The notes: generated from the letters alone by a model not told the origin. A stretch of 10,234 nucleotides of DNA from DATBAK01 sp036787815 (GCA_036787815.1 DAIQOP010000134.1:1-10234); one strand, 5' to 3'; positions 1 to 6,970 are shown, counted from the stretch's first letter. Made by a program: numbers and translations.

Positions 1-841
1 GGCTCCTCGTCGCCGGCCTCGACGACGCCGATGCTCGCGGTGACCTCGAGCGTGACGTTGCCGAGCGCGATCGGCCGGGCGAGGGTCTCGAGCAGCCGGT
101 TCGGGAGCTCGACGTACATCTGACGGTCGGCGATGTCGGGGCACACGACGACGAACTCGTCGCCACCGAGGCGCGCGACGGTGTCGTCGGGCCGCAGGGC
201 CTGGTCGAGACGACGGCCGACCTGGATGAGCAGCTCGTCACCGGTCGCGTGGCCCACGTGTCGTTCACGGCCTTGAGCCGGTCGAGGTCGACGAACATGA
301 CGAGCAGGCGTCCGCTCGAGCGCCGTAGCCGCGCGCACGCCTGGCCGAGCCGGTCGAGGAAGAGCACGCGGTTGGGGAGCCCGGTGAGCGGGTCGTGGAG
401 CGCGCGGTGCTGCGCGGCCCGGAGCGCTTCCTCGGCCATGGCGCGATTCGTGACGTTGCGCAGGTAGATCGCGACCGCGCCGGGTGCCGGGGGTTCGTCG
501 GGTGCGACCACGTGGGCGAGGTTCTGCATCGTGAGCTCGAAGTCCTGGTACGAGCCGTCGGCGGCGCGGATCGGCAGTCGCACACGCGCCCGGTGGCTCG
601 CGGTCGATCGCGTGTCGGCGAACGCGTCGACCGCCTCGATGACGTGGTCGGGGTGCACGATCTCGAAGAGCGGCCGACCGGCGAAGGAGTCGCCGTCGTC
701 GACGAGGCCGGCGCCCTGGCCGCCGGCGAAGATGACCACGCCGTCGTGGTCGAGGAGGGCCACGGGTTCGGGGAGGTAGCGCAGCAGTGCCTGCGTGAGC
801 TCGGCCGGGGGTGCCTCCCATTCCAAGGCGGAGTCGTCCAT
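1..841 (-). CDS. PAS-GGDEF diguanylate cyclase, frameshifted, 3' end beyond window
   Basis: Predicted to make cyclic di-GMP from two GTP. The ATG at 841 follows an AGAGGA ribosome site 4 bases upstream. The first frame gives 195 residues: a PAS-like sensor region (about 20-130, with DHDGVVIFAGG and LRNVTNRAMAEEAL at its end), then the GGDEF start HDPLTGLPNR (149-158) and the metal-site stretch FVDLDRLKAVNDT (183-195). At 256/257 one base appears to be missing. Adding a C on the coding strand turns NDT-WATRP into NDT-LGHATGDELL, the family consensus, and the restored frame runs open to base 1. That second part holds GGDEF (153-167) and an RxxD inhibitory site (RPDD, 183-194) exactly five residues before it, so an intact protein would be active and product-inhibited. 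No EAL domain is visible before the edge. No membrane segment is seen, so it is probably cytosolic. It is divergent from carD. The family call is very secure; whether the gene is functional is not. Confidence 0.9.
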   Translation of the reverse strand, partial: MDDSALEWEAPPAELTQALLRYLPEPVALLDHDGVVIFAGGQGAGLVDDGDSFAGRPLFEIVHPDHVIEAVDAFADTRSTASHRARVRLPIRAADGSYQDFELTMQNLAHVVAPDEPPAPGAVAIYLRNVTNRAMAEEALRAAQHRALHDPLTGLPNRVLFLDRLGQACARLRRSSGRLLVMFVDLDRLKAVNDTWATRPVTSCSSRSAVVSTRPCGPTTPSRASVATSSSSCAPTSPTVRCTSSSRTGCSRPSPGRSRSATSRSRSPRASASSRPATRS

Positions 842-867
842 GTTGTCCTCTGCTCGGTCGGCTGGAG

Positions 868-888
868 CCGGCGCGCATCGTGCGCCGG
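868..888 (-). repeat. Inverted repeat in the leader of the GGDEF gene
   Basis: Arms CCGGCGC (868-874) and GCGCCGG (882-888) are perfect 7-base complements around a 7-base loop. The repeat lies 27 bases upstream of the ATG at 841 and could fold in the leader RNA. In DNA this GC-rich a repeat of this size is expected by chance fairly often, so function is unproven. Confidence 0.3.
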
Positions 889-1079
889 TCGTCGGTCGGC
901 CGCCTGCTCCCGTCCCTCCTGCTCGCCACTCAAGGTGGTTGGAGGCGCGCCCGTTGTGGTCGATTCTGGGTCACGCGGCGGCGGGTTGCAAGAGCGAACC
1001 TGGCGAAAAAGTGTCGCGGTCGTTCCGTCGCGTCACTGCGCTTCGGGCGGTCACCGGGCGAAGGAACGTACGGGTCGCC

Positions 1080-1088
1080 TGGTACAAT
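1080..1088 (+). promoter_or_regulatory. Extended -10 promoter box of carD
   Basis: TGG-TACAAT matches the extended -10 form TGN-TATAAT with one change in the hexamer. Transcription would begin near 1095, giving a leader of about 38 bases before the carD ATG at 1133. No TTGACA-like -35 is present at 16-18 bases upstream, which is common where the extended -10 compensates. Confidence 0.5.
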
Positions 1089-1132
1089 CGGTGGTTCCCC
1101 AGGCTCCGTTCGCGAGCCATCCCAGGAGTGAG

Positions 1133-1612
1133 ATGCCCTTCAAAGTCGGCGACCGCGTCGTGTACCCACATCACGGGGCGGCCGTGATCGAGAAGAAGGA
1201 AGTCCGCGAGGCGTTCGGTGAGAAGACCGAGTACCTCGTGCTGCGCATGGCGCACGGCGACCTCATGCTCTCGGTGCCCTCGGCCAAGGCCGAGGAGGTC
1301 GGGATGCGCCCTCCGATCAGCTCCGAAGACGTCGACGACCTCTTCCAGCTGCTCGCGAAGAAGGATGTGCGCGAGCCCACCAACTGGAGCCGGCGGTTCA
1401 AGAACCACCAGGAGAAGCTCAAGTCGGGCGACGTGTACCAGGTCGCCGAGGTCGTGCGGAACCTCGCATTGCGCGACGTCTCGAAGGGCCTCTCGGCCGG
1501 CGAGAAGTCGATGCTCAACAAGGCGCGCAGCGTGCTCGTCTCCGAGCTCAGCTTCGCCCTCGACGTCTCCGAGGACGAAGCCCTCTCCCGCCTCGAGCTG
1601 GCGCTCGCGTAA
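1133..1612 (+). CDS. carD: CarD-family RNA polymerase-binding transcription regulator
   Basis: 159 residues, close to the 162 of Mycobacterium tuberculosis CarD. CarD binds the RNA polymerase beta subunit and stabilises open promoter complexes, notably at rRNA promoters. Residues 1-55 form the RNA polymerase interaction domain (MPFKVGDRVVYPHHGAAVIE at the start), and about 60-159 the helical DNA-binding domain. TNWSRRFK at 82-89 carries Trp85, the residue that wedges into the upstream edge of the transcription bubble, at the same number as in M. tuberculosis. The ATG at 1133 is chosen because AGGAG (1124-1128) lies 4 bases before it and the family starts here, although the frame is open much further upstream. 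In many actinomycetes carD is followed by ispD and ispF; here the next gene is an unrelated convergent glycosidase. It is probably monocistronic from the extended -10 box at 1080-1088. Confidence 0.96.
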   Translation: MPFKVGDRVVYPHHGAAVIEKKEVREAFGEKTEYLVLRMAHGDLMLSVPSAKAEEVGMRPPISSEDVDDLFQLLAKKDVREPTNWSRRFKNHQEKLKSGDVYQVAEVVRNLALRDVSKGLSAGEKSMLNKARSVLVSELSFALDVSEDEALSRLELALA

Positions 1613-1651
1613 CTACTCGCTCGCTCCCGCCTTCGCCGCGTGACCGAGTGA

Positions 1652-1666
1652 CCGGCGTCATGCCGG
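1652..1666. terminator. Possible short hairpin between convergent carD and GH43 genes
   Basis: CCGGC (1652-1656) and GCCGG (1662-1666) can pair around a 5-base loop, covering the stop codon of the minus-strand glycosidase gene (1658-1660). There is no T-run on either side, so it would be at best a weak terminator. It is the only hairpin I see in the 45-base gap between the two stop codons. Confidence 0.2.
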
Positions 1667-3052
1667 GGTGACGATGGGGACGCCGTTGCTGATCCGCACG
1701 GTCGCGAGGTGCAGGGTCCGGCTGTTGGGATAGCCGACGTCGGGCTGCGTGAACGCGTGGAACGCGAGCCAGACGTTGCCCCGCGGCGTGCGGAACGCGG
1801 CGGCGCCACCCGGCCCGGCGAGGCGGCCCGCCGAGGCGAGCACCGGGCCCGGGACGATGCGGCGGCACGGACCCGCGGGGCCGTCACAGGTCACGACGCC
1901 CTCTGCGTATCCCGCCGTCGTCCAGAAGCCGCCCGAGTAGAACAGGTAGTCGCGGCCGTCGATCCGGATCATCGACGGACCCTCGACGACACCGTGCTCC
2001 CATGACTGGCCCGGCGTGAGCAACGGCGTGGGCGTCGTCGCGGGCTTGATCGTCACGCCGTCGGCGGCCAGCGGCTGCGACCAGATCGTCGACGGGACGG
2101 TTGCGGTCGCCTCGCTCTTCCAGAGCAGCCACGGCGTGCCGCTGTCGTCGACGAACGCACTCGGGTCGATCGAACCACCGGCCTGGCACACGAGCGGTGC
2201 CTTCGACGCGTCGACGAACGGTCCGGCCGGCGATGCCGAGGTGGCGACCGAGACGCATTGGAGCCCTGACCCGATGTCGCGCGTCGTGTAGTACGCGACG
2301 AACGACGTGCCGAGCGCGATCACGGTGGGAGCCCAGGTCGCGCCGGGCGAGGCCCATCCCGGCAATCCGGCGAGGCCGTCGCCGACGATCGACCAGTGGG
2401 CCAGATCGCTCGAGACCAGCACCTGGATGTTCCCCGCGCCCGCGTTCGTGGAGTACGCGTAGTACCGGGAGCCCACCGTCAGGATCGAAGGGTCGGGGAA
2501 GTCGTACGGGTAGCGGGCGCCCGTCGCGGCCGCGAGCGCGGCCGCGCACGGCTGATCGGCGGCGCGTAACGCGGTGATCGCCGCGCTCGGATTGCCGCCC
2601 TGCAACGCGCTCGTCGCGTCGCGCACGCCGCGGATGCACGCGTCGCGCTGGGCCGAGTACTGCCCGACCTGGATCTGGATCGCCTCGGTGCTCGCGAGCG
2701 CCTGGTTGGTGGTGGCCAGGTTGTGCTCGATCCTGACCAGTGCTGCGTACGCCCGCGTGTACTCCTGCCTGCGGGTTCGATCGAGCCCGAGTGTCGCGCC
2801 GCGCACGCCGATCACCGATGCGCTCATGGCCTGGGTGTCGGCGATCCGTCGTCGCGCGAGCGCTTCGACCCGGTGCTCGGCTTCGAGCGCGCGCCGCTCA
2901 CGGGCGAGGGTCGAGTGCAGGCGCATCGAGTACCCACCGACGACCGCGCTCGTCGTGACGGCGACTGCGAGCACGGCGACGATCCACCTCGAGGTGCGCC
3001 GGCGAACCGGCGGGCGAGGCAGTGCGTCGACCTGCTCGAGGAGCGTCGTCAT
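1658..3052 (-). CDS. Membrane-anchored GH43-type glycoside hydrolase with N-terminal coiled-coil module
   Basis: 464 residues; the ATG at 3052 overlaps the upstream stop as ATGA. After a basic N-terminus (PPVRRRTSRW) comes one membrane helix (about 23-41), then a helical region (about 45-135) and the pair Cys139/Cys169. From about 180 there is a five-bladed-propeller glycosidase domain of family 43 type, whose members cleave arabinan, xylan and similar side chains. All three catalytic acids are recognisable: base Asp187 (DFPDPSILTVGSRYYAYST), Asp296 (GGSIDPSAFVDDSG) and acid Glu357 (VVEGPSMIRIDGRDYLFYSGG region). WAPTV at 240-244 matches the family WAP motif. Four further cysteines (266, 289, 389, 396) could form two disulfides, fitting an extracytoplasmic enzyme held by a type II anchor. 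Substrate cannot be told from sequence; arabinose-containing glycans are the usual guess. The N-terminal 170 residues resemble the whole upstream protein. Confidence 0.85.
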   Translation of the reverse strand: MTTLLEQVDALPRPPVRRRTSRWIVAVLAVAVTTSAVVGGYSMRLHSTLARERRALEAEHRVEALARRRIADTQAMSASVIGVRGATLGLDRTRRQEYTRAYAALVRIEHNLATTNQALASTEAIQIQVGQYSAQRDACIRGVRDATSALQGGNPSAAITALRAADQPCAAALAAATGARYPYDFPDPSILTVGSRYYAYSTNAGAGNIQVLVSSDLAHWSIVGDGLAGLPGWASPGATWAPTVIALGTSFVAYYTTRDIGSGLQCVSVATSASPAGPFVDASKAPLVCQAGGSIDPSAFVDDSGTPWLLWKSEATATVPSTIWSQPLAADGVTIKPATTPTPLLTPGQSWEHGVVEGPSMIRIDGRDYLFYSGGFWTTAGYAEGVVTCDGPAGPCRRIVPGPVLASAGRLAGPGGAAAFRTPRGNVWLAFHAFTQPDVGYPNSRTLHLATVRISNGVPIVTPA

Positions 3053-3558
3053 GCCGCCGCCGCGCTGCAGAGTCGTTGGGTCGCAGGCAGGGTCTGTGCG
3101 AGATGGAAGGTGTCGCCGACGGCGGCCTCGTTCAGCACCTGCGATGCCCCCACCAGGCAATCGTCGAGTCGCTGCGCCCGGGTCGCGTCGGCCGCCAACT
3201 CGGCGCGGTGCTGCGAGAGGCTGGTCAGCGCCGCGGTGAGAGTCCGGTACTCGATCCGATTGGTCTCCAGGAGCCGGTCGCGTGCCGCGGTGTCCTTGCG
3301 GAGCAACGCGCCGGCCCGACCGAGCGCGGCCAGCGAGTCGGTGCGGTGCAGCACCGCCGAGCGCGCTTCGCCGTCGAGCAGCCGGAGCCGGCGACCGGAC
3401 CGCGCGAGCTGCTCGCGGGTGTCGCGCAGATCGCTGCGGGTTCGCACGACCGAGACGGTGACGCCTGCGAGCGCGACGCACGCGACGGCGAGCGCCGCGA
3501 CCCAACCACGGCGGAAGGTGCGACGGTACTCACGTCGATCGGTGCGCACGGACCCCAC
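3049..3558 (-). CDS. Membrane-anchored coiled-coil protein with CX29C motif, function unknown
   Basis: 169 residues, no family recognised. A basic start (RREYRRTFRRGW) precedes one membrane helix (about 19-38). An Arg/Leu/Glu-rich stretch follows (about 40-130), likely an alpha-helical coiled coil, then Cys134 and Cys164 separated by 29 residues, and the chain ends five residues later. The orientation rule (positive side inside) puts the coil and cysteines outside the membrane, where they could form a disulfide. The gene overlaps the downstream glycosidase by ATGA (3049-3052), so translation is probably coupled, and that protein's N-terminus has the same plan with the same CX29C spacing. A partner or anchor for the glycosidase is a reasonable inference, not shown. 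The GTG at 3558 is used; a GTG three codons later (3549) has a GGGG just before it and is an alternative. It lies 98 bases after the hydrolase gene on the same strand. Confidence 0.8.
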   Translation of the reverse strand: MGSVRTDRREYRRTFRRGWVAALAVACVALAGVTVSVVRTRSDLRDTREQLARSGRRLRLLDGEARSAVLHRTDSLAALGRAGALLRKDTAARDRLLETNRIEYRTLTAALTSLSQHRAELAADATRAQRLDDCLVGASQVLNEAAVGDTFHLAQTLPATQRLCSAAAA

Positions 3559-3656
3559 TTCGCCGTCGCTCGCCGCGGGGTGGGGGCCCCACGACTCCTA
3601 CAGTCTGCCCGTCGAGCGGAGCGTCGTGGTGGAGCGCCCGATTTTCGCTCTTGCTG

Positions 3657-4460
3657 CTATTGACGCTCGGCAGGGCGCAAACGTTCCCCGAAGAACGCGA
3701 GCACGCGCTCGAGGGCCTCGCGCGTGGGGTGGCCGGGCTCGTCGACGAGATCCTCGGTCAGCACGGAGTGCGCGATCTTCCGGATCCCATAGGGGTTCCC
3801 GGGCGACGAATCGATCTCGACCGCAAGAAAGCGATCACCAAGCTCCTCGCGGAGACGCTCGAAGCGCGCCGCCGGGACCGCGCGGTCGCCGGTGAACCGC
3901 AGGCCGAGGACGCACTGGCCCTCAGCGGCGCGGGCCTTCACCTTCGCGAGGTCGGCTTCGGAGATCGCGAGGTCGCGGCTGCGCTTCTTCCCGACCGCGA
4001 ACGGCAGCGAGGGTTGGCTGAGCACCGGAGCGATCATCTCGTCGTCGACCATCATCGCCAGCGCGAATCCACCGGTGAAGCACATGCCGACGGCACCGAC
4101 GCCGGGCCCGCCGCAGCGGGCGTGCTCGCTCCGTGCGAGCGCACGGAGCCACACGGTGATCGCCGAGGTCGTGCTCGTCGCCCAGTTTGCGAACTCGCGT
4201 GACACGCAGCCGGGCAGCATCGAGGCGAGCGTGTATCCCGCGCTCATCTCGCGTCCGGGCGTACCGAACATCGAGGGCAGCACCGCCGTGAAGCCGGCAT
4301 CGGCGACCCGGGTGCCGAACGCGGCGACTTTGGGAGTGAGGCCGGGCATCTCGTGCATCACGATCACCGCGGGCCCGCTGCCCCTGCGGTACACGGCGCG
4401 GGAGGTGCCGTCGTGCTCGAACGTGCCGAGGGTGAATCCGGGAAGCTCGGGTGCGGCCAT
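3657..4460 (-). CDS. Dienelactone hydrolase family protein
   Basis: 267 residues, slightly longer than classical dienelactone hydrolases (about 235). Alpha/beta hydrolase expected to act in the cytosol on esters or lactones; the true substrate is unknown. Family residues are all found: Glu37 in VIVMHEMPGL, nucleophile Cys127 in GAVGMCFTGGFAL (the GxCxGG elbow with Cys instead of Ser), Asp192 in FTGDRAVPAARF, and His231 in KIAHSVLTEDL (His244 in PGHPTREAL is the less likely alternative). No signal peptide. The ATG at 4460 has no Shine-Dalgarno sequence, but TAGCAT ends 6 bases before it, so the message may be leaderless. It is divergent from the Eis-type gene and could be read through into the coiled-coil and GH43 genes 98 bases downstream, though nothing in the products ties them to a common pathway. 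Confidence 0.92.
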   Translation of the reverse strand: MAAPELPGFTLGTFEHDGTSRAVYRRGSGPAVIVMHEMPGLTPKVAAFGTRVADAGFTAVLPSMFGTPGREMSAGYTLASMLPGCVSREFANWATSTTSAITVWLRALARSEHARCGGPGVGAVGMCFTGGFALAMMVDDEMIAPVLSQPSLPFAVGKKRSRDLAISEADLAKVKARAAEGQCVLGLRFTGDRAVPAARFERLREELGDRFLAVEIDSSPGNPYGIRKIAHSVLTEDLVDEPGHPTREALERVLAFFGERLRPAERQ

Positions 4461-4466
4461 CGGGCG

Positions 4467-4472
4467 ATGCTA
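4467..4472 (-). promoter_or_regulatory. -10 box of the dienelactone hydrolase gene, leaderless type
   Basis: On the minus strand TAGCAT (fits TANNNT) is followed by 6 bases and then the ATG at 4460. This is the usual distance from -10 to the transcription start, so mRNA would begin at or within a base of the start codon. No Shine-Dalgarno sequence competes. No -35 consensus is seen. Confidence 0.45.
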
Positions 4473-4501
4473 CGAGAGGGTCGCGGTTCGCCGCCGGGCG
4501 A

Positions 4502-4519
4502 CGGTCGAAAACTCGACCG
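4502..4519. promoter_or_regulatory. Inverted repeat, possible operator between divergent genes
   Basis: CGGTCGA (4502-4508) and TCGACCG (4513-4519) are perfect complements with a 4-base AAAC spacer, an 18-bp dyad of the size bound by dimeric helix-turn-helix repressors. It lies between the predicted -10 boxes of the hydrolase (4467-4472) and Eis-type (4534-4539) genes, where it would overlap the -35 side of the latter. No regulator gene is adjacent, and a dyad this size is not rare in GC-rich DNA. Confidence 0.3.
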
Positions 4520-4533
4520 CCGGCGCGGCGTGA

Positions 4534-4539
4534 CAGGCT
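4534..4539 (+). promoter_or_regulatory. Possible -10 box of the Eis-type gene, leaderless type
   Basis: CAGGCT, one base from TAGGCT, ends 7 bases before the GTG at 4547. There is no ribosome site before that GTG, so a leaderless message is the simplest reading. The match is weaker than for the hydrolase gene. Confidence 0.3.
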
Positions 4540-4546
4540 GGCGCCC

Positions 4547-5740
4547 GTGCCCGTCGAGATCCGCGTGCCCGCCTACGACGACTGGCCGGCCGTGTGCCGC
4601 GCGGATGCCCGGGCCTTCGGGGTCTTCATGACGCCCGAGCAGATCGAAGACCGGCGCCGCCTGCACGACCTCGACCGGTTCCGTATGGCGGTCGACGACG
4701 GGCAGGTCGTCGGGGTCGCGGGCTCGTACGCGTTGCAGGTCACGCTGCCCGGTGGGTCGACCGTGCCGACGGGCGGTGTGACGTGGGTGTCGACTGCGGC
4801 CACGCACCGCCGGCAGGGTGTGATGCGCGGCGTCGTCGGTGCGGTGCACGCCGACATCGACGCGCGCGGCGAACCGGTGGCTTCGCTCTACGCCGCGGAG
4901 GGCGGCATCTACGAGCACCTGGAGTACGGCGTCTCCACCCAGGTGCGGGTCACGAGCCTCGACACGCGCACCGCGCGCGTGCGCGACGAGTACCGGTGCC
5001 CGGCCGGTGCGGTGCGCTTCATCGAGGGCGCCGACGTCGTGCCGATCGTGAGTGCGATCTGGGACCGCTTCCGCCGCCAGCGCGCGGGCGAGACGGAGCG
5101 CATCCTCGAGGTGCAGGAGGTGCTCTTCGAGGAACGGGAGAAGGCGGTGGGTTCGCAGTGCCCGGCGCTCTACCTCGCCCACGAGAGCGGGTACGCCGCG
5201 TACCGCGTCGAGGAGGGCTGGAACGACGGGCATCCGGCCCACACGCTGCATCTGCTCGAGTTGGCCGCGCTCACGCCCGCCGCGCACGCGGCGCTCTGGC
5301 AGACCCTGATCGGCATCGACCTGGTGGGGGAGATCCGGTCGCGCAACGTCGCGATCGACGATCCGTTGCCCTTCCTGCTCGAGAACCCGCGCGCGCTGCG
5401 CACCCGTGAACTGAACGACGGCGTCTGGGTGAACGTGCGCGACATCCCGACCGCGTTCGGCGCACGCACGTACCGCACGACCGATCGCATCGTCGTCGAG
5501 GTCGACGGCACGGCGTGGGAGATCGAAGGCGGTCCCGAGGGTGGTTCGTGCCGCGCGGTGAGCGCACCGGCCGATCTCGTCACCTCGCACGCGTGGTTCA
5601 GCTCGCTGCTCTACGGCGGGGTGTTGCCCTCGGCGCTCGTCGCCGGTCGACGCATGACGGCGCACGATCCGCACCTGCTCGCCCGCGCCGACCTGTTCTT
5701 CACCACGAGCCTCGCTCCGCACTGCCAGGACATGTACTGA
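4547..5740 (+). CDS. Eis-type GNAT N-acetyltransferase
   Basis: 397 residues, matching the roughly 400 of the Eis family. Eis proteins transfer acetyl from acetyl-CoA to amines, including aminoglycosides and lysines, as hexamers in the cytosol. The N-terminal GNAT domain has the acetyl-CoA motif VSTAATHRRQGVMRGVV (81-97). AEGGIYEHLEYG (117-128) places Tyr122 at the position of the M. tuberculosis general acid Tyr126. A second GNAT-like fold and an SCP2-like C-terminal domain follow, ending FSSLLYGGVLPSAL then a final APHCQDMY. In Eis the free C-terminal carboxylate is catalytic and normally belongs to Phe; here the last residue is Tyr. The GTG at 4547 is chosen because homology starts at EIRVPAYDD and a -10 box sits just upstream; the open frame back to 4451 lacks family similarity. 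It is convergent with the MFS gene, 6 bases between stop codons. The native substrate is unknown. Confidence 0.88.
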   Translation: MPVEIRVPAYDDWPAVCRADARAFGVFMTPEQIEDRRRLHDLDRFRMAVDDGQVVGVAGSYALQVTLPGGSTVPTGGVTWVSTAATHRRQGVMRGVVGAVHADIDARGEPVASLYAAEGGIYEHLEYGVSTQVRVTSLDTRTARVRDEYRCPAGAVRFIEGADVVPIVSAIWDRFRRQRAGETERILEVQEVLFEEREKAVGSQCPALYLAHESGYAAYRVEEGWNDGHPAHTLHLLELAALTPAAHAALWQTLIGIDLVGEIRSRNVAIDDPLPFLLENPRALRTRELNDGVWVNVRDIPTAFGARTYRTTDRIVVEVDGTAWEIEGGPEGGSCRAVSAPADLVTSHAWFSSLLYGGVLPSALVAGRRMTAHDPHLLARADLFFTTSLAPHCQDMY

Positions 5741-5746
5741 GCGCGT

Positions 5747-6961
5747 TCAGCGGCGACGGTACGCGGCGAAGCTGCGCACGCGTGTCGCGAACACGGCGGC
5801 ACTCAGCACGCAGGCGACGCCTCCCGACACGATCGCGAACGGCACTCCGAGCAAGCCGCCGACGACACCCGCCTCGACGTCGCCCAGCACCGGTCCGCCG
5901 GCGTAGACCGCGATCTCGACGCCGCTCACGCGGCCGCGCATCTCGTCGGGTGTGACCGCCGCGGTGATGGTCGAGCGGTAGACGCCCGAGATCATGTCGG
6001 CGCCCCCTGCGCAGGCCAGCATCGCCATCACGACGACCGGCACGCGTGTCAGGCCCGCGATGGCGATCGCGACGCCCCACGCGGTGACCGACCAGAGCAC
6101 CGCGAGCCCCTGGCGCCGAACCCGCGCCGTCCACCCACTCGACAGCGAGGCGACGAACGCGCCCGCCGCGACCGACGAGAGCAGGAGTCCGTACGTCAGC
6201 GGGCCGCCGCCGAGCCGGACGGCGAGGGCCGGGAACAGGGCCCGCGGCATGCCGAACACCATCGCGAGGAGATCGATCCCGAACGTGCTCATGATCACCG
6301 AATGGCCGCGGAGGAAGCGCAGGCCTTCGAGCACCGACGACGTCGACGCGACTCTGCTGCCCGGCACCGGCGGCGCGGGCGCGATGCCGGCGAACACCGC
6401 GAGCGCCACGACGTACGTCGCGACGTCGAGGGCGTACGCGCTCGCGAGCCCGACCAGCCCGATCACGACGCCCGCGACCGCGGGTCCGGCCATCATCCCG
6501 AACGACCCGTAGGCCGCCTGCAACGCGAAGGCCGCCGGGCGCAGCTCCTCGTCGAGCAGCAACGGCAGCAGCGAGCGGAGGACCGGGTAGCTGACGGCGG
6601 CGGCGCCGCCCGCCGCGGCGCCGAGCACGTAGAGCAGCCACAGCTGCGGGTGGCCCAACGACGCGTTCACCGTCAGCGCCGTGGAGCATGCGAGCGAGGT
6701 TGCGGTCACTCCGAGCAGGAGCCGCCGCTTGTCGACGCTGTCGGCGAACGCACCACCGGCGAGCGAGAAGAGCAGCAGCGGTCCGAGCTGCACGACACCG
6801 AGCAACCCGACGGCCAGGGACGAACCGGTCTGGTGGAACACCTGGTAGGGCAGCGCCGCGGCGGTGACCGTGCTGCCGAACAACGACACCGCCTGCCCGA
6901 CCCACAAGCGACGGAAATCGCGTGACGCCCGCAATGGTGTCGTATCCACGAACAGGCGCAT
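5747..6961 (-). CDS. Major facilitator superfamily transporter (MFS_3/EntS-like)
   Basis: 404 residues, typical for a 12-helix MFS protein in the cytoplasmic membrane. Likely a proton-driven exporter; the closest named family I recognise is the enterobactin-exporter-like group. The N-terminus SRDFRRLWVGQAVSLFGS is typical of that group. Motif A lies between helices 2 and 3 (GAFADSVDKRR, 70-80). A loop after helix 6 runs about 193-222, and TPDEMRGRVSGV (337-348) is the family's second conserved loop between helices 10 and 11. It ends with a basic tail. The ATG at 6961 fits the family start, with GGGGTGG just upstream as a possible ribosome site. No siderophore, antibiotic or regulator gene is adjacent, so the cargo cannot be inferred. 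It is convergent with the Eis-type gene and shares a divergent promoter region with the 62-aa gene. Confidence 0.92.
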   Translation of the reverse strand: MRLFVDTTPLRASRDFRRLWVGQAVSLFGSTVTAAALPYQVFHQTGSSLAVGLLGVVQLGPLLLFSLAGGAFADSVDKRRLLLGVTATSLACSTALTVNASLGHPQLWLLYVLGAAAGGAAAVSYPVLRSLLPLLLDEELRPAAFALQAAYGSFGMMAGPAVAGVVIGLVGLASAYALDVATYVVALAVFAGIAPAPPVPGSRVASTSSVLEGLRFLRGHSVIMSTFGIDLLAMVFGMPRALFPALAVRLGGGPLTYGLLLSSVAAGAFVASLSSGWTARVRRQGLAVLWSVTAWGVAIAIAGLTRVPVVVMAMLACAGGADMISGVYRSTITAAVTPDEMRGRVSGVEIAVYAGGPVLGDVEAGVVGGLLGVPFAIVSGGVACVLSAAVFATRVRSFAAYRRR

Positions 6962-6970
6962 GCCACCCCG

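Larger units (their letters stand above)
842..1132. promoter_or_regulatory. Divergent intergenic region between the GGDEF gene and carD
   Basis: This 291-base stretch holds the 5' regions of both divergent genes and no convincing small gene; the open frames crossing it are extensions or shadows of the neighbours. The carD side has an extended -10 box. The GGDEF side has an AGAGGA ribosome site and a GC-rich inverted repeat (868-888). I could not find a clear -35 box on either strand. Confidence 0.5.

Noticed and set aside
395..1132. Upstream extension of the carD frame
   Set aside because: It crosses the divergent PAS-GGDEF gene and the carD promoter, and CarD homologues begin at MPFKVGD with a ribosome site just before it.
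3053..3505. Upstream extension of the glycosidase frame, giving a protein of over 600 residues
   Set aside because: The added part is Arg/Pro-rich and antisense-like in composition and runs through the 169-aa gene in another frame. The ATG at 3052 with the ATGA overlap and the membrane-anchor start is far more convincing.
3580..3592. G/C palindrome GTGGGGGCCCCAC upstream of the 169-aa gene as an operator or terminator
   Set aside because: There is no loop room for a stable hairpin, no T-run, and such runs are common in DNA of this composition.
4364..5722. Long minus-strand open frame opposite the Eis-type gene
   Set aside because: Its translation is low-complexity Arg/His/Val/Asp-rich sequence typical of frames opposite GC-rich genes; the plus strand encodes a clear Eis-type protein.
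5737..5750. CTGA...TCAG inverted repeat in the gap between Eis-type and MFS stop codons
   Set aside because: The four-base arms arise simply because two TGA stop codons face each other; too short to act as a terminator.
5700..6905. Second minus-strand frame overlapping the MFS gene
   Set aside because: Arg/Gly-rich with no recognisable domain, while the neighbouring frame gives a clean 12-helix transporter.
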